A stretch of 64,000 bases of DNA, taken from assembly GCF_027172205.1 (NCBI RefSeq), contig NC_070603.1, positions 13,194,501-13,258,500 on the forward strand, in the 5' to 3' direction. The stretch comes from Podarcis raffonei. Taxonomy: Eukaryota; Chordata; Lepidosauria; Squamata; Lacertidae. Of the stretch, positions 44,501-56,520 are shown piece by piece; the first letter of the stretch is position 1, and each line of letters begins with the position of its first letter. The translations under genes were made by a program, and so were the position numbers. Under the pieces are notes generated by a model that saw only the letters and a list, made by a program, of their open reading frames with translations, made no database searches and was not told the origin of the DNA.

Positions 44501-46671
44501 TTTCTAAAAAAATAAATAAATGTTTAGGGGTACTCTCATTTTCCTACTCATATTGAAATACTCCCCCTCAATGAGGCCAAACTTAGATTCACAAAATGTT
44601 TAGGGGTCCCTGCGTCTCCCCAGAAAAAAAGCACTGGTTTTACATCTCTAAAATATCCTTAGAGCTTCCCCACCAATTAACTAAATGGGAATTGGGGCCA
44701 GATTGATACAGAATACTTTTATAAAGTCCCACCCACTATGTTTTACTTCTTTTAAATTTCGCCTAATTCGTTTACCCTGTCAACCCATTTCCTTAAGATT
44801 AACGGTTCCCCCTAGGTAAAAATGTTTCTGATGTACCATGATTTCCCCCCAACATGGCTAATTTCTATAGTAATGTAGAAAGGCAGACTTAGAAAACACA
44901 CACACAGAGAAAAAGCATGTTATGAGCCAGAAAGATGTATTTAGCATCTTATGTATGTGAACATTGAAAAGGCATCTGCAAATGCCAACTCACATCATGT
45001 AAGATACTTAATTATCACATTTGTGTCATTTTCAGAGTGGGGCCAGGAGCTGAAGGGTACTTGGAAGCTATAATCCCATGGTGGAGACATTTGTTTTGCT
45101 TAGAATATTATCAGCTGGCAGAGAGAGGAGAGGCGGAAGTCTATTGGGAAGTAGCACAAAACAACAAGTGTTACCAGCTCCAAGTTGTCAAAACCATGAG
45201 TCAGACAGAGCTGGTTCTCTTTCCCCCACTTCTCTCTCTGCCCCAGCCCTTCTCCCTAGCTCTTACGTGCGTCACTCAGACCCCAAAGCTAAGCTCTAGT
45301 TCCCAGCTGTTTCACTAGTTCTTACCAAACAGGAAGGAGTTGTGGCTGCCTCAGCCACAAGTGCTTTCTCCTCCCTGCTCTTTCTTCCTCAGAACTGAGG
45401 AAAACAGCTGTTTTAGGACATGAGTGCAGCTGAGGAAGATGTGCCAACAGGTGGCTAAATGGTACACCCGCCCACCAGAAGCCTGGCATTCTGGTATCCA
45501 CACCGTCCAATGGAATAAGTGGCTTCACAATTAGGCCTTCAAAAACAAGCAGCAGGCTCAGAGGCTATGAGATTTGAAAGCACCTCACCCGCAACCAGAT
45601 CATATTGATTCAGCACACATGTTAATTATGGCATTTGACAAGGCACCAAAAAAAAATTACGAATGCCACCGTTTCAAAAGCTTCTCTTAAAGGTAAAGGT
45701 AAAGGTAAAGGGACCCTGACTCTGGGGTTGCGACGCTCACCTCGCTTTACCTGCCGAGGGAGCCGGCGTTTGTCCGCAGACAGCTTCTGGGTCATGTGGC
45801 CAGCATGACTAAGCCACTTCTGGCGAACCAGAACAGTGTACGGAAACGCCATTTACTTTCCCGCTGGAGTGGTACCTATTTATCTACTTGCACTTTGATG
45901 TGCTTTCGAACTGCTAGGTGGGAAGGAGCTGGGACCAAGCAATCGGAGCTCATCCCGTTGCAAGGATTCGAACCGTCAACCTTCTGATCGGCAAGTCCAA
46001 GGCTCAGTGGTTTAGACCACAGCACCACCTGCCAGTTCCAAAGGCAAAGGTAAGGAAATATCATATACAGTGGTACCTCTGGATGCGAACGGGATCTGTT
46101 CCGGAGCCCCGTTTGCATCCTGAAGCGAATGCAACCCGCGACTGTGTGTGCGCGGGTCATTTTGAGTGTTTGTGCATGCGTGAGCGGCAAAACCTGGAAG
46201 TAACACTCTCCGTTACTTCCGGGTCGCCGCAGAGCATAACATGAAAACGCTCAACCTGAAGCACATTTTACCCGAGGTATGACTGTAGTTCACTCACAGC
46301 AGGTAGATTACGGGTCTACCTAACTGGCTTCAGTTTGCAGGCTGCATGTTACTTTCTTCCAAGTGAGAAGGGAGCAAAGGTTTCGCTGATTCAGAACTAC
46401 TGCTTCAATTTACTTATTCCACCAGCAGATGTCCTACTAGTCACAGCCGTAATGAAGTTAGAAGGAAAGTGGGGCCTGAAGCTTACCCGGAATTGGTTGA
46501 AATCAGAGTACGTGGAATCATAGGTCTTGCGGTGGGCTTCCAGGAGGATATCGATGGTCCGCTGTTGCTCCTCTAACAATTTGGGCTTTAGGCTCTCTTT
46601 CAGGGCTTCCTCTTCCTTCCTCTTCATTATCATCTCTCTTTTCCTCTGAACCTCTTCATCTGTCAGAATAA
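38321..46671 (-). CDS. VDR: Vitamin D receptor, 3' half (hinge and ligand-binding domain), six exons, partial
   Basis: Ligand-activated nuclear receptor (NR1I1) that heterodimerises with RXR and binds 1,25-dihydroxyvitamin D3. Six exons join in frame: 46487-46671, 44231-44342, 43786-43948, 42584-42735, 40850-40966 and 38321-38580, giving 328 residues plus stop, all with GT/AG junctions. They read from [12 protein letters not shown] in the hinge to the AF-2 helix and C-terminus [12 protein letters not shown], close to human VDR from about residue 94. Residues known to contact ligand in human VDR are present in context: both tyrosines of [10 protein letters not shown], Ser in VSYSIQKV, Arg and Ser in MLRSNQSF, His in AGHSLD and His in EEHSKQY. 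The first exon begins in phase with two bases completing a Phe codon, so the zinc-finger exons lie upstream, beyond the right edge; I found no CPFNGDC-like exon up to 64000. Identification is essentially certain. Confidence 0.98.
38581..40849. other. VDR last intron, no repeats recognised
   Basis: Noncoding between VDR exons; nothing recognised beyond AT-rich unique-looking sequence. Confidence 0.6.
40850..40966 (-). CDS. VDR: VDR exon 8 (LBD helices 7-9)
   Basis: Acceptor TTTCAG, donor GTAAGA, 117 nt. It encodes [20 protein letters not shown] and [19 protein letters not shown], including the ligand-contacting His. Confidence 0.97.
41080..41385 (-). mobile_element. L2/CR1-group LINE 3' fragment
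   Basis: (AAT)n, CCCGCCCTCCCCAGCC and minus-strand [20 protein letters not shown], in the VDR intron above exon 8. Confidence 0.88.
41386..42583. other. VDR intron remainder
   Basis: Noncoding; nothing recognised. Confidence 0.6.
42584..42735 (-). CDS. VDR: VDR exon 7 (LBD helices 4-6)
   Basis: Acceptor TGTAG, donor GTACAG, 152 nt. It encodes [27 protein letters not shown] and [20 protein letters not shown], a strong match to the VDR core. Confidence 0.97.
42736..43785. other. VDR intron between exons 7 and 6
   Basis: Noncoding; a short (CA) run near 43711; nothing else recognised. Confidence 0.6.
43786..43948 (-). CDS. VDR: VDR exon 6 (LBD helices 2-3)
   Basis: Acceptor TTGCAG, donor GTAAGG, 163 nt. 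It carries SQ-like [19 protein letters not shown] and [11 protein letters not shown], the helix 3 signature of VDR. Confidence 0.96.
44231..44342 (-). CDS. VDR: VDR exon 5 (serine-rich LBD insertion)
   Basis: Acceptor TTTCAG, donor GTAATG, 112 nt. It encodes [20 protein letters not shown] and then an acidic/serine stretch ending SSSP. This is the poorly conserved insertion region of VDR, so assignment rests on frame, phase and position between two unmistakable exons. Confidence 0.9.
44492..44636. mobile_element. hAT MITE (CAGTGCTTTTTTCT family)
   Basis: TIR CAGTGCTTTTTTCT / AGAAAAAAAGCACTG; perfect 8-bp TSD GTTTTACA at 44484-44491 and 44637-44644. Second copy at 63724. Confidence 0.93.
44645..45688. 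other. VDR intron remainder
   Basis: Noncoding; nothing recognised. Confidence 0.6.
45689..46031 (-). mobile_element. Sauria-type SINE
   Basis: Tail AAAGGTAAAGGTAAAGG at 45690, head CCACAGCACCACC near 46031; a small deletion after the tail removes the ACCTAATGGTC segment. Confidence 0.92.
46068..46285. mobile_element. Tigger-like MITE, GTTACTTCC subfamily
   Basis: CAGTGGTACCTCTGGATGCG to ACCCGAGGTATGACTG with inner GGAAGTAAC / GTTACTTCC; TA flanked. 200 bp from VDR exon 4. Confidence 0.85.
46487..46671 (-). CDS. VDR: VDR exon 4 (hinge, start of LBD)
   Basis: The acceptor is a CAG just above 46671 and the donor GTAAGC lies just below 46487. The 185 nt encode [18 protein letters not shown] through the helix that contains [13 protein letters not shown]. 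The length equals the human exon as I recall it. Confidence 0.96.
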
Positions 46672-49127
46672 CTGTCAACAGATGGAGAGATGCCAAACAC
46701 ATTTAACACTTAGAATCCATCTGCTAGGACAAGCCGAAGAGTTAAGTAACTCCAGGGCAGTCTTTTATAAAGACTCGGAGTGATTAGCACGGTGACACTA
46801 ACGTCCGAGAAGAGAACAAATAACTGAACAGACAAGAAAACCAATGACAATTGGTGAACCTTAAAACTTCATGAAATGTTCACAACTCATTTGCCAAGCA
46901 GGAGCAACATTTGCGTGCTACACATCTAAGCAAGATGGTTGCTGGTAACAGAAACCTATCTCTTAAGTGTGCATGGCCCAGTCAAGACTCATACCCCTGA
47001 CTGCATCTGATAGCCACTGTGAGAACAGGAAACTGAGCTAGATGGGCCGCTGGAATGATCCAGCAAGCTCTTCTTATGTTCATATGCATCTCACAGATGT
47101 CAAGGAAACAGAAAGCCAACAGCATTTCTTTCCCTTGTACAATGATGCACACTCCAAAATGGGCAATGCATTTTCCATGTATACAGCTGTAAATAACTAG
47201 TGGAACAGTGCAGCGCAACTCCTTGAACATCAAGCAACTGAATGTTTGTGGATATATTTCCATCGCTGAGTATTGTGACATTAGGGCTACCAATACCAAC
47301 ATTTTGAGCATTTCAGGATAGGAAGAGGTCATTTCAGAGGACACCGTGGCCTCTTGTGTCAGAACGCTATCAGAAAAAACAAAGTTTTGCAGCCTGTGTA
47401 GGCCTTGCAGTTACCGTGCATGTAAATTAGTGCTGGTGGGAAGGCAACTACTGTTGAGTAAAGAGGGGCTGCTACAGATGTTCACACGAGTTGTGTGACA
47501 TTAATAGGCTATCGGGCATATTTTCAGCGAAGAGAGACAAGAGGTGGTGACCAAACAATTCAGTAGAATCAAAGTTAACTCCAAGCAGACTGGTGTGACT
47601 GTTATGGAGAAGAAGCTGCAGGAACGTGAAGTGCTTTAGTGTGCAAAAATACACAAATTTCAGCAGAATTTCACAATATGCTGCTTTTTAAATACAAGAT
47701 GGGAAATACCCTGTGCATGTTCTGTGGAGTAAGATTTGAAGGTCTGCAAGAAAATGGACTTGCCTGCAGAGTGACCACACCACACATTATTTTGTACATA
47801 AAGTGGGCAGGTGTGTCTTGTCTGCTCTTCAAATCAGATGGGTTAATTAGCTCTGGTTGCATACATGTTCTGAGGAATTACATGGTATCTCTGTAGCCAC
47901 AGCACACCTTAATCCAGGATTATTTTGGATACTCATTTTGTATCACTTGGATTGTTAAAGAATGCCTCTGCGGTTGGGACATGGCAACCTTTTTGGACCA
48001 GTGAACACATTTGGAATTATGAGGAAGTGCCATAGGTAGCAGTCACAAAACAGATGTTGCTTGGAGCGAGGGGGAAGCCACAAAATGGCCGCCACATTTA
48101 CAAGAGCAAAGAAAGAGAGAGGACTACAAAATGGTGCAGCCGTGTCCTCCATCTCAATGTGAAAAGTGCCTACACTAGCCACTCCAGTGCTTGTTCACAG
48201 AAAGAAATTCTTAGCACCTTTCCTCTGTTCACAACATTGGCATCCAATGAAATGTGGGCATATTCAATGTAGGAGAGGCCAAGTCAGTGCAATTAGGTAC
48301 TGAGAAGGAAGAGCAAACAGCTTCTCTCGCACACTGTAGAAAAGATATTTACTGATTTTTCATGGGAAGAATAGGAGATACTGGTGCCATGTTGGCCACC
48401 CTTAATTAGAAAATCGTGGACTTAAATTATTTCAAAAAGATGCTCTGAGACAAAATGACAGCGTGGCAGATGTCCACACTGGAAAGAAAGTTGGACTTAG
48501 AACCTGGGAAATTGGAGCTCATATCTCTCCTCAGCTATTGGTAGCCTTGAGCAATCAAGTTTCTGTGCTTGGAAACTGGAAAAAATGACCTATAACACAG
48601 ATGCGAGGATTAATGAGACAGAGATTAGGAAGCCCTCTGCACGCTAGAAGTGTTACAAGGGTCAGCCTGCAATGCATCATGTGCAGGCATGAAAGGACAC
48701 CAAACTGAGTTTTGCAGCTCAAGCCACTCTGTGTGTGTACACTAGAATTGCAGGGCTCTTAAGAGTCTTCTTATCTTCTTAGCTAGCGTGCAGGTATGAG
48801 TTGTTGAAGGAGAATGTCAGGGTGGGATCCATCCTGTGGTTGCAGCTGGAGCAGAACCTGTTATGGTTTGCAAGAGGCCAGCACACATAACTTGCTATAA
48901 CAATGGTCTCAATGCTGCTAGGATTCCAGCAACCAAAGAAACGCAGTTGAGCTGGGTATACACATCATGCCCTTTCCAGGAATGCCTACTTCTGATCAAT
49001 TTCAAAACTGTTGCTGATACATTTTTGATTAAGTTGTGGTTATCTTCTGATAGCAACAACTGAGGCCAAACCTTTAAAATCTGAGAACTGGGGAAGGAAG
49101 AGGATTCTGAGCCATTAGGTTACATGA
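46672..49127. other. Presumed VDR intron, no gene seen
   Basis: Noncoding; no confident repeat except scraps. Lies upstream of VDR exon 4 on the minus strand. Confidence 0.55.
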
Positions 49128-49144
49128 GGGTGGTTCTTTTCCTT

Positions 49145-49787
49145 TTTTTATATATAAAATTTTTATTGGTTTTTCAACATATATTATAAGACATTACAAA
49201 CAACAATACACAAACAAACAAACATATAAACATGTATAATTTCATTTTTTTTTCTTATACCCAATTTCAACGACTTCCCCATGCCTCCCTTTTCTGCATC
49301 CCTGTTTTAAACTTTTTCAGCAACCCCTGATCTAAAATACTTGTAATTCCCTTTCTTTAACCTTTTTTTTTCACTTATCCAATCATTTATCGCTGCAAAT
49401 CTGCTATGCTTTACCCATGACATTTTAACACTCACTAATTTTACAACAATTTTTAAGATAAAATTTAAATTTCTTCCAGTCTTCTTCCACCGTCTCTTTC
49501 CCTTGGTCGCGGATTCTGCCCGTCATCTCCGCCAGTCCCATGTAGTCAATCACCTTCGTCTGCCACTCTTCCAGCGTGGGTAGTTCTTGTGCCTTCCAAT
49601 ACTTTGCTAAAAGGACTCTTGCTGCTGTTGTAGCATACATAAAAAACGTCCTATCTTTCTTTGACACCAATTGGCCTACCATGCCCAGGAGAAAAGCCTC
49701 TGGTTTCTTATGAAAGGTACACTTAAGCACCTTCTTAATTTCATTATAGATCATTTCCCAGAAGGCCTTAATCCTTGGGCACGTGAG
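49145..49787 (-). mobile_element. L1 LINE, 5' truncated
   Basis: Minus-strand reads KVLKCTFHKKPEAFLLGMVG, FFMYATTAARVLLAKYWKAQ and RIRDQGKETVEEDWKKFKF, then an AT-rich 3' UTR. Near-perfect 17-bp TSD GGGTGGTTCTTTTCCTT at 49128-49144 and 49788-49804. Confidence 0.92.
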
Positions 49788-49864
49788 GGGGTGGTTCTTT
49801 TCCTTCCTCCACCCCTCCCACTACAAAAACAGGGTGAGCCCAGACAATATGTCTCAGATATATA

Positions 49865-50090
49865 CAGTGGTACCTCGGGTTACATACGCTTCAGGTTACA
49901 GACTCCGCTAACCCAGAAATAGTGCTTCAGGTTAAGAACTTTGCTTCAGGATGAGAACAGAAATTGTGCTCCGGTGGCGCGGCAGTAGCAGGAGGCCCCA
50001 TTAGCTAAAGTAGTGCTTCAGGTTAAGAACAGTTTCAGGTTAAGTATGGACCTCCGGAACAAATTAAGTACTTAACCCTAGGTACCACTG
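49865..50090. mobile_element. Tigger-like MITE
   Basis: CAGTGGTACCTCGGGTTACA to AACCCTAGGTACCACTG, TA flanked. Confidence 0.9.
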
Positions 50091-50092
50091 TA

Positions 50093-53000
50093 TATATTTA
50101 ACAGTTATGCTGGAAAATGTCGATGGCTGGCACAAGCTGCAAAGTATATTACTCTATGTTGCATAACACTTATTCTTCAATCTCGTCTGATTTCACATAA
50201 TGGTTTATTGCTCCATAAAAAATAATAATACAGCCAGATTTGTGATTAACATACCTCATGCATTACTCAAAATAGTATCTAGTTAAGAGACAGGGAAGTA
50301 TGTGAAAGATCAGAGTCTCAGCTCCTTGTTTAGAAAACACAGGCACACATGTATTTTATTTCAAAGGGAACTAAGAGGGTGACCAAACTCTCAGCAAGCT
50401 GTTTACCAGAGACATATTATTCCCTTTTCTCTGAATCACATGCATTACTTCTGGGAAATTTGCACAATACTAGTCACGTGCATGTAGAAATATTTCTACA
50501 GGAAAAAGATCACAAACTGCAGTTTCCTAGGAAATCAATGCCACACCCTGATGCATATTTACAACCAGAAAACATGTGGTTACTGAATCTTCCAACCCCA
50601 TTAAACTAAATGCCATATAGTCAACAAGCTATTTATAAAGTAGGGGAGACATCTAAAAGAAATAATAAAGTAAATGTGCAAATCTGTGCAATATGTATCG
50701 GTATTATGATACAGCAGCTCTTAGATAAGGTGTAAGAATGCACATCCAGGCTGCAAACTGGTTTGTTCATTTTTTTTTATAAGAGCCCAGATTTAGGAAT
50801 CTGAAGCTGAGGCAATTCACTCAAGGCCATCCAATAATTGCAGCTGAAACAAGGCTGGTATCTAGGAGCTAATCTAAAACCACAGTAATAAAACCTATTA
50901 TTACTCTATATTGCATTCAACTTTATGATTCTATTACTGAGATTCCCAGATATAAAAAACCTCTTAATTACTTTCAGTAAATCTAACAATGAACAAGGAA
51001 ACTGTTTTTGGCCTCAATTCTGAAAGCAGGAAGATTGGAGAAGGAGAGGGATGGTAAAATCTGAAAGAGGTGCAGAATACAGAATGGTTGTGGCAACCCA
51101 GCCAGATGGGTAGGGTACAAATAAGAAAATTACAAGTTATTATTATGTTTGCTGTATTCAATGATGGAACAGAATGCATAGATTAAATGAAAGGTAAAGT
51201 TGAGTTTCAGAGTTCAACAACAAGAAGAGTTTGCCTTGGGATCAGTTCACAGCACCTATTTTTACCCGGCAAGCCTTCTGTGAGTTAAGCAGTCTCATGA
51301 ACACTCTCACATGCTGAGACTTTGGGCTTGGCATTTCTTAAAAAGAAACATGCTTAAACTAGGCAGTGCAGGCTAGGACAACGTGCCTGTCACATTTACA
51401 GGGCAGCTATATTGTCAGATGTCAGCTAGTCTACAATGTGGTCTTTATGTATACACTGTTTAAATGGTCAATGAACCTGCCCTGCTTTAATAGTTTGCCC
51501 TCTTGGCTATGGCTCACTGAGACAAGAGTCTCTGTGTGTAATGTAATAATACAAGCTCAAGAAAAGATTCTCATTTGATGCAGGTTTCTGCCAAACTAGC
51601 ACCAAATTCGTACGTGTGAGATTTGCATTTTCACATTCAGTGTAGGATTTTTCTTCCACCATTTGTGCACTAAAAGCTACAGTCAAGCATTGAAAGACCC
51701 TTTTAATGCAACTACAACTCAGCAGCACAGTAGAAAAAGAACTTGCAGCCAACAATAACGTTGCTTTTTACTAAGACACTAGCAACCTTAAAAAAAAAGT
51801 GAGTAGCAATTCACAAGAAAGCATTCATCATAGGACTGGGATGTTGTTTTTGCAGACACTGGGCAGAAGGAACATTTTACAGTTAAGGTGGGGTTTGGAA
51901 TGAAAGGTCTGGCAAGGAAAAATAAAAGCACCTAGGTCATGTGCTGTAGCAGCATACATGCGTGATGCAAAGCAAGTTGCTCTGCTATGCAGCCTGCAGC
52001 TACTTACGGCTGAGGGTTAATTAGCCGCTAGTGTTTTTCCAATACAAAAGTTGCACAACTCTATGCATGCCTGAAAATGATCGAAAAGATCAAGGTGGTG
52101 TCCAGCTGTGTGTTTCAAGGCTATGAGGTGGCTAGAGTACCAACATTCATTTGGAGAGGTAACTAAGTTGTGAGTTATATAACTGTGTAAGCATTTTTTA
52201 TGCTTATCCTCAAAATAAACCCAAATAAAGCAATAAGTAACACCCCCCCCTTCGCACCCCAGCTCCTTTAGCTTAATGGAAAATAAGCACACCCCTTCAG
52301 GCCTCTATAAATTAAATAAATAACCAGAGGCAAACTCTCACCAGGTAACAGAGCTTCCAGTGCGAATACTCTCGCTTTGGCTGACTTGAGTGGAAGCTAT
52401 TTAGTCCAGATTTTATTCTTTAGAAAGGATCGGGCAAATATAAAGTCAAACCATGCCAAAACTGCAAGGACAAAGAGTGTTGGTGTTAGTACCTAAGGAC
52501 CCTAAGTAGCTATTGCAAACCCCCCAACTCACTGGCCATGCTGCCTGCAGCTGATGTGAGTTGTAGTCCACAACATCTGAGGAACATCGCATTAGCTATG
52601 CTTGGTCTGGGGGAATTATGTTTGCCACAGGCTCTCTCGCCTAAGTGGGTGCCGTTTTGGAAGAAAGACATTTTCAGTTCTTTACAGACATAACCTTAAT
52701 GGTATAGCCCCTGCCCCCTGCACAAATTCAGGCACCACCTCTATTCAACATGCAGTTGTTGCAAACGTGTGCACTGCACATTTGGATGGCTGAGCACTGA
52801 TGAATTAGGTGGAAAATAAACACCCCTGGGCATACATAGCAAATGTTGTGGGGGCTGGGAGACTGAAGGGGAAGCAGCAGGAGGACAGGCAAAGAACGTA
52901 AGCATTCATGGATTGAGCCAAATGGGAGTGGTGTTCATATGTGTGTGTTTAAAATCTGGCTTTAAAGTCAAAACAGTTGTTTTTTTAATGCACTAGACTG

Positions 53001-53610
53001 GCACGATTGCAAACTTTCTTCTGGAAGGCTATGGGGATTGGATTCTACAGGTTGCCTCATCTACTCCTTATGACAAACTCGGTCAACTTGTTAACAGAGA
53101 GGCGATGTTTGTTTTGGAGACTCTTAATGTCTTCTAGGAAGTGATTAGCAGCCTCTTTACCACTACACTTGGCACGGATAAGCTTTGTTTAAATGCTTAC
53201 AATTGAGGGGGAAAGGTTCTTTACAGCACCTGTCACAAATGGATTAACTTTAATTCTATTCCCTGGAAGAAACAAAAACACCTGCTTTCAATATTCGCAC
53301 TTGCATGAGACTGAAGAGCAAAGGAGTTTCCGCACTTTGCTTCAGCCAAAGTAGGCATGCTGAAAAATTCACGCTCCACATTTTAATCTCCTTCTGGAAC
53401 CCAGCCAGAGTTTTCCTCTTCCCACAAAACAGTGAAGCAATGACTGCCTCATTAAGACCACCACATGCTGTATCTTTTGTAGAAAGCGTTTTGCAAGGCC
53501 AATCAATGATATCTACTGAAAATCCCAGTCAAATCTCTCACTGAGAAACACTTAATCTTATTTATTTGTTAATGGCTTGCACTATCCAGCAGACAAATGC
53601 TGTAAAACAA
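50093..53610. other. Presumed VDR intron, no gene seen
   Basis: Noncoding. Small L2/CR1-group tip on plus at 51088-51140 (CAACCCAGCCAGATGGGTAG) and a hAT-like foldback half near 52535-52590. Confidence 0.5.
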
Positions 53611-53690
53611 GGGTAGGCAACGTGGTGCCCTCCAGATGATTGGGAGTTGTAGTTTAGCAACATCTGGAGGGTACCACATTGGCTACTCAT
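53611..53690. mobile_element. Short hAT-type foldback
   Basis: AGGGTAGGCAACGTGGTGCC and CATCTGGAGGGTACCACATT are imperfect inverted repeats. Confidence 0.6.
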
Positions 53691-53699
53691 GCACTAAAG

Positions 53700-53969
53700 C
53701 AGGGGGCCCCAAACTTGGGTGTCCAGCTCTTTTTGGACAACAATTCCCATCATCCCTGACCACTGGTCCTGCTAACAAGGGATGATGAAGAAGAAGAGTT
53801 TGGATTTGCTGGCCCAAGGTCACCCAGCAGCTGCATGTGGAGGAGCGGAGACGCGAACCCGGTTCCCCAGATTACAAGACTACCGCTCTTAACCACTACA
53901 CCACACTGGCACTGGATGAGGGGAGATGTAGTCCACAAACAGCTGGACACCCAAGTTTGGGGAATCCTG
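53700..53969. mobile_element. hAT MITE with a SINE inside
   Basis: TIR CAGGGGGCCCCAAACTTGGG / CCAAGTTTGGGGAATCCTG; 8-bp TSD CACTAAAG versus CACTAAAA. A SINE occupies 53784-53912. Confidence 0.8.
53784..53912 (-). mobile_element. tRNA-derived SINE (same family as 15326), internally deleted
   Basis: GAAGAAGAAGAGTTTGGATT joins directly to GGCCCAAGGTCACCCAGCAG; about 125 bp of the family body is missing. Head ACCACTACACCACACTGGC is intact. Confidence 0.85.
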
Positions 53970-55149
53970 CACTAAAACATCTTGACACTTCTTTAACTAG
54001 TCACAAGAATCATGATCTACCATCCCAAAAAACCAAACACTTCTCCTCCTCCTCTCACGGTACATTGGAGGTTTGATCTTCAAATTAGGTTGTTTAGAAG
54101 TAGTTCTGGCCATCTGTTTCCAAAGTGACTCAGAGACACTTTTTAAGAAAACAAACCTTTTTCTTTTAATTACAAGCTCATATTCTTTCTTTCTTTTTAA
54201 CACGCAAGAGCAATGGTTTTTATTTCCTTCTGTGATGCAAAATATTTAAAGATTCTTAAAAGGGGAAAGCGGGGGTGGGGAAGATTTGTTTCTGAAGAAA
54301 ACCTTTAAATATACCGCTAAGTATTTCGAACAGGGCTGGAAAGCCTATTGCAACAGCTTGTGTGCTAAGATAGAACGTAGGAAATGAATCACTGTAGCTT
54401 CCCATGCAACCAATATGTTATGAAAGATTAAATGATGTTGTAGAATATCTTCAGATCAATGGAGATAGTAAAATTATTCAAATTATTCATATGGATTCCG
54501 AGTACCCAACACTGGTGCTAGACCATACTATATCACTACTTTGCAACCAGTTCAACAGCAGACACAAGGGCTACCAAGCCTGTTGCTGACCTATGTTTGC
54601 ATGCAATGCATGGCTGTGGAGCAAAAAGGCATAAATGTGTTCAAGTCCAGGTAATCAGTCTGATTCCCCACTAGGGCAACATGGATTTCCCTCCCCTCTG
54701 TACCTCCCCCAAATTCACTCTGGAGGCTGAGAAGCCCAAGAGCAGCCTATGGGGAAGGAGAGGGGAGTTTGTTTCATTGGGAAAACAGAAATCACCTTTG
54801 CGTTAGGCTGAATTCCACTTGCCATAATGTTATTTTTTGCTTCTGCTTAGAATGCAAATCTGTGAGCATTCCAGAAAATACATGTGATTTGTACAACATC
54901 AGGCAACAGAGAAAAGAGAGAGATACAACTTACCACAATATCTTCCTATTTTGTGTATCATGTCTAATCTAAGATGCTTTTATGAGTAATGATTTTGAGC
55001 AATGCTTCCACCCCGCACCATCTGATATTTATGATAAAGTTGAGCATTTTCAAGATAAGACAAACTGCTTGCTAAAATCTAACAAAAATCTCTACAAATG
55101 TGAACTGAAACCATAAAATGTGATTTGCGTGCATGTAAGCAATAGCAAC
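53970..55149. other. Presumed VDR intron, no feature seen
   Basis: Noncoding; nothing recognised. Confidence 0.55.
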
Positions 55150-55314
55150 TTAGGCTGTGTACACACCATATAGTTGAAACACATGGCTTCCCCCCCCCCA
55201 AATCTTGGTAACTGTGGCTTGCAGCTCACAGCACTACAATTCTCAGCACCCTTAACCTACAATTCCCAGGATTCATTGGGGATGCTGTAAATTTATGGTG
55301 TGTATGCAGCCTTA
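55150..55314. mobile_element. Foldback MITE (GGCTGTGTACACACCATA termini)
   Basis: Left TAGGCTGTGTACACACCATA and right TATGGTGTGTATGCAGCCTT are inverted repeats of about 20 bp; superfamily likely hAT but no clear TSD. Confidence 0.65.
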
Positions 55315-56284
55315 AACAGGAGTGATGACAGCTGATCCAGAGCTTTCCCCTACATATAGAAGGTGTAGAATTGTGACTAAAAAGAGTATTGCAGCACTTT
55401 TTCAGGTTTAGCTACTTTACTGCAGTTTGAGCTTCAAAAGACAAGAGCCTATTTCATTCAATGTTATGAAGTGGACCAGGAAGGAGATCCACTGTCTTTT
55501 TTTACAAAAACAAAAACACACAAGCAAGAGCAATTGAAAGAACCATTACAATTATAATGTATTTTTGTCAAACTAACTCCCAGAAGTTTTTTCAAGCTGT
55601 GCTTGAAATTATAAATCTATATAGTTCACTCAAACCGCAGGATTGCAGGCTGCAGGCTATATTTTACAATAAAATATACTCACATGAGTCCTATGGGTCC
55701 TAGATTCTGGAGAGGGTAATAACTGCAACTGCTCTAAGATTTTTTTTACCATGCAGAAGACTTAATACACTGTTCTTTCAGAGCATGGCACATTTTTCTA
55801 GAGAGCACAATGAATAGAAGGTCACTTTTCCTATAAGCAAGAAGGGTGGGGATGTCCTTGCTTGAACTGAATACTGATGGAGACATGCCACATCATATAT
55901 TTCAGAAGGAAGGAATGCAATTAGTTTTTTTGTAGTTCTGAATCAAACATCGCATAACAAGTAATAAATGGCCGCAAAAAGTAATGAAAACCACCATGGG
56001 TGCCCAAGTGATTCACCATTAACAGAGAAGCCAGTGGGATAGTATATTAAAGGAAGTTTCAGTATGCTGACCCAGGCAAAATTATAAACAGGTGAATCAT
56101 CTTTCCTCAGATTCTGGTCTGCATGATAGGGCCATTTACAATGTTGCTACAGGACTGTATGTACTTTGGGCTCCCTGACCCCCACCCAATATTCCATATA
56201 CAAATAGGAATAAAACGATCCCTTAATTACCTAGTCCTAATCTGACCCCAGCACACAGCTTCTTAAGGTAGCTCAGTCAGAAGA
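55315..56284. other. Presumed VDR intron, no feature seen
   Basis: Noncoding; nothing recognised. Confidence 0.55.
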
Positions 56285-56395
56285 AATAGATTGCAATAGA
56301 TCTACCTCAGCACTGCCGGCATTGACTGGCATTGAACCGGGGACCTTGCGCATACAAAGAAGATATTCTCATCGCTGAGCTACAGCCCTCCCCAT
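56285..56395 (-). mobile_element. tRNA-like SINE scrap
   Basis: GCATTGAACCGGGGACCTTG and CATCGCTGAGCTACAGCCC form the reverse of a tRNA-like head. Confidence 0.55.
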
Positions 56396-56520
56396 TTTGA
56401 AACCGCAGTTTCAAAGCATTGCCCAGTGTAAACCTCCTTTAGACTGAGCAATGGCAGACAGCAACTGCAGAAAGTACTACTTCCAGGCCTTGTTCTTTTC
56501 CAACCAGTTACAAAGTACTA

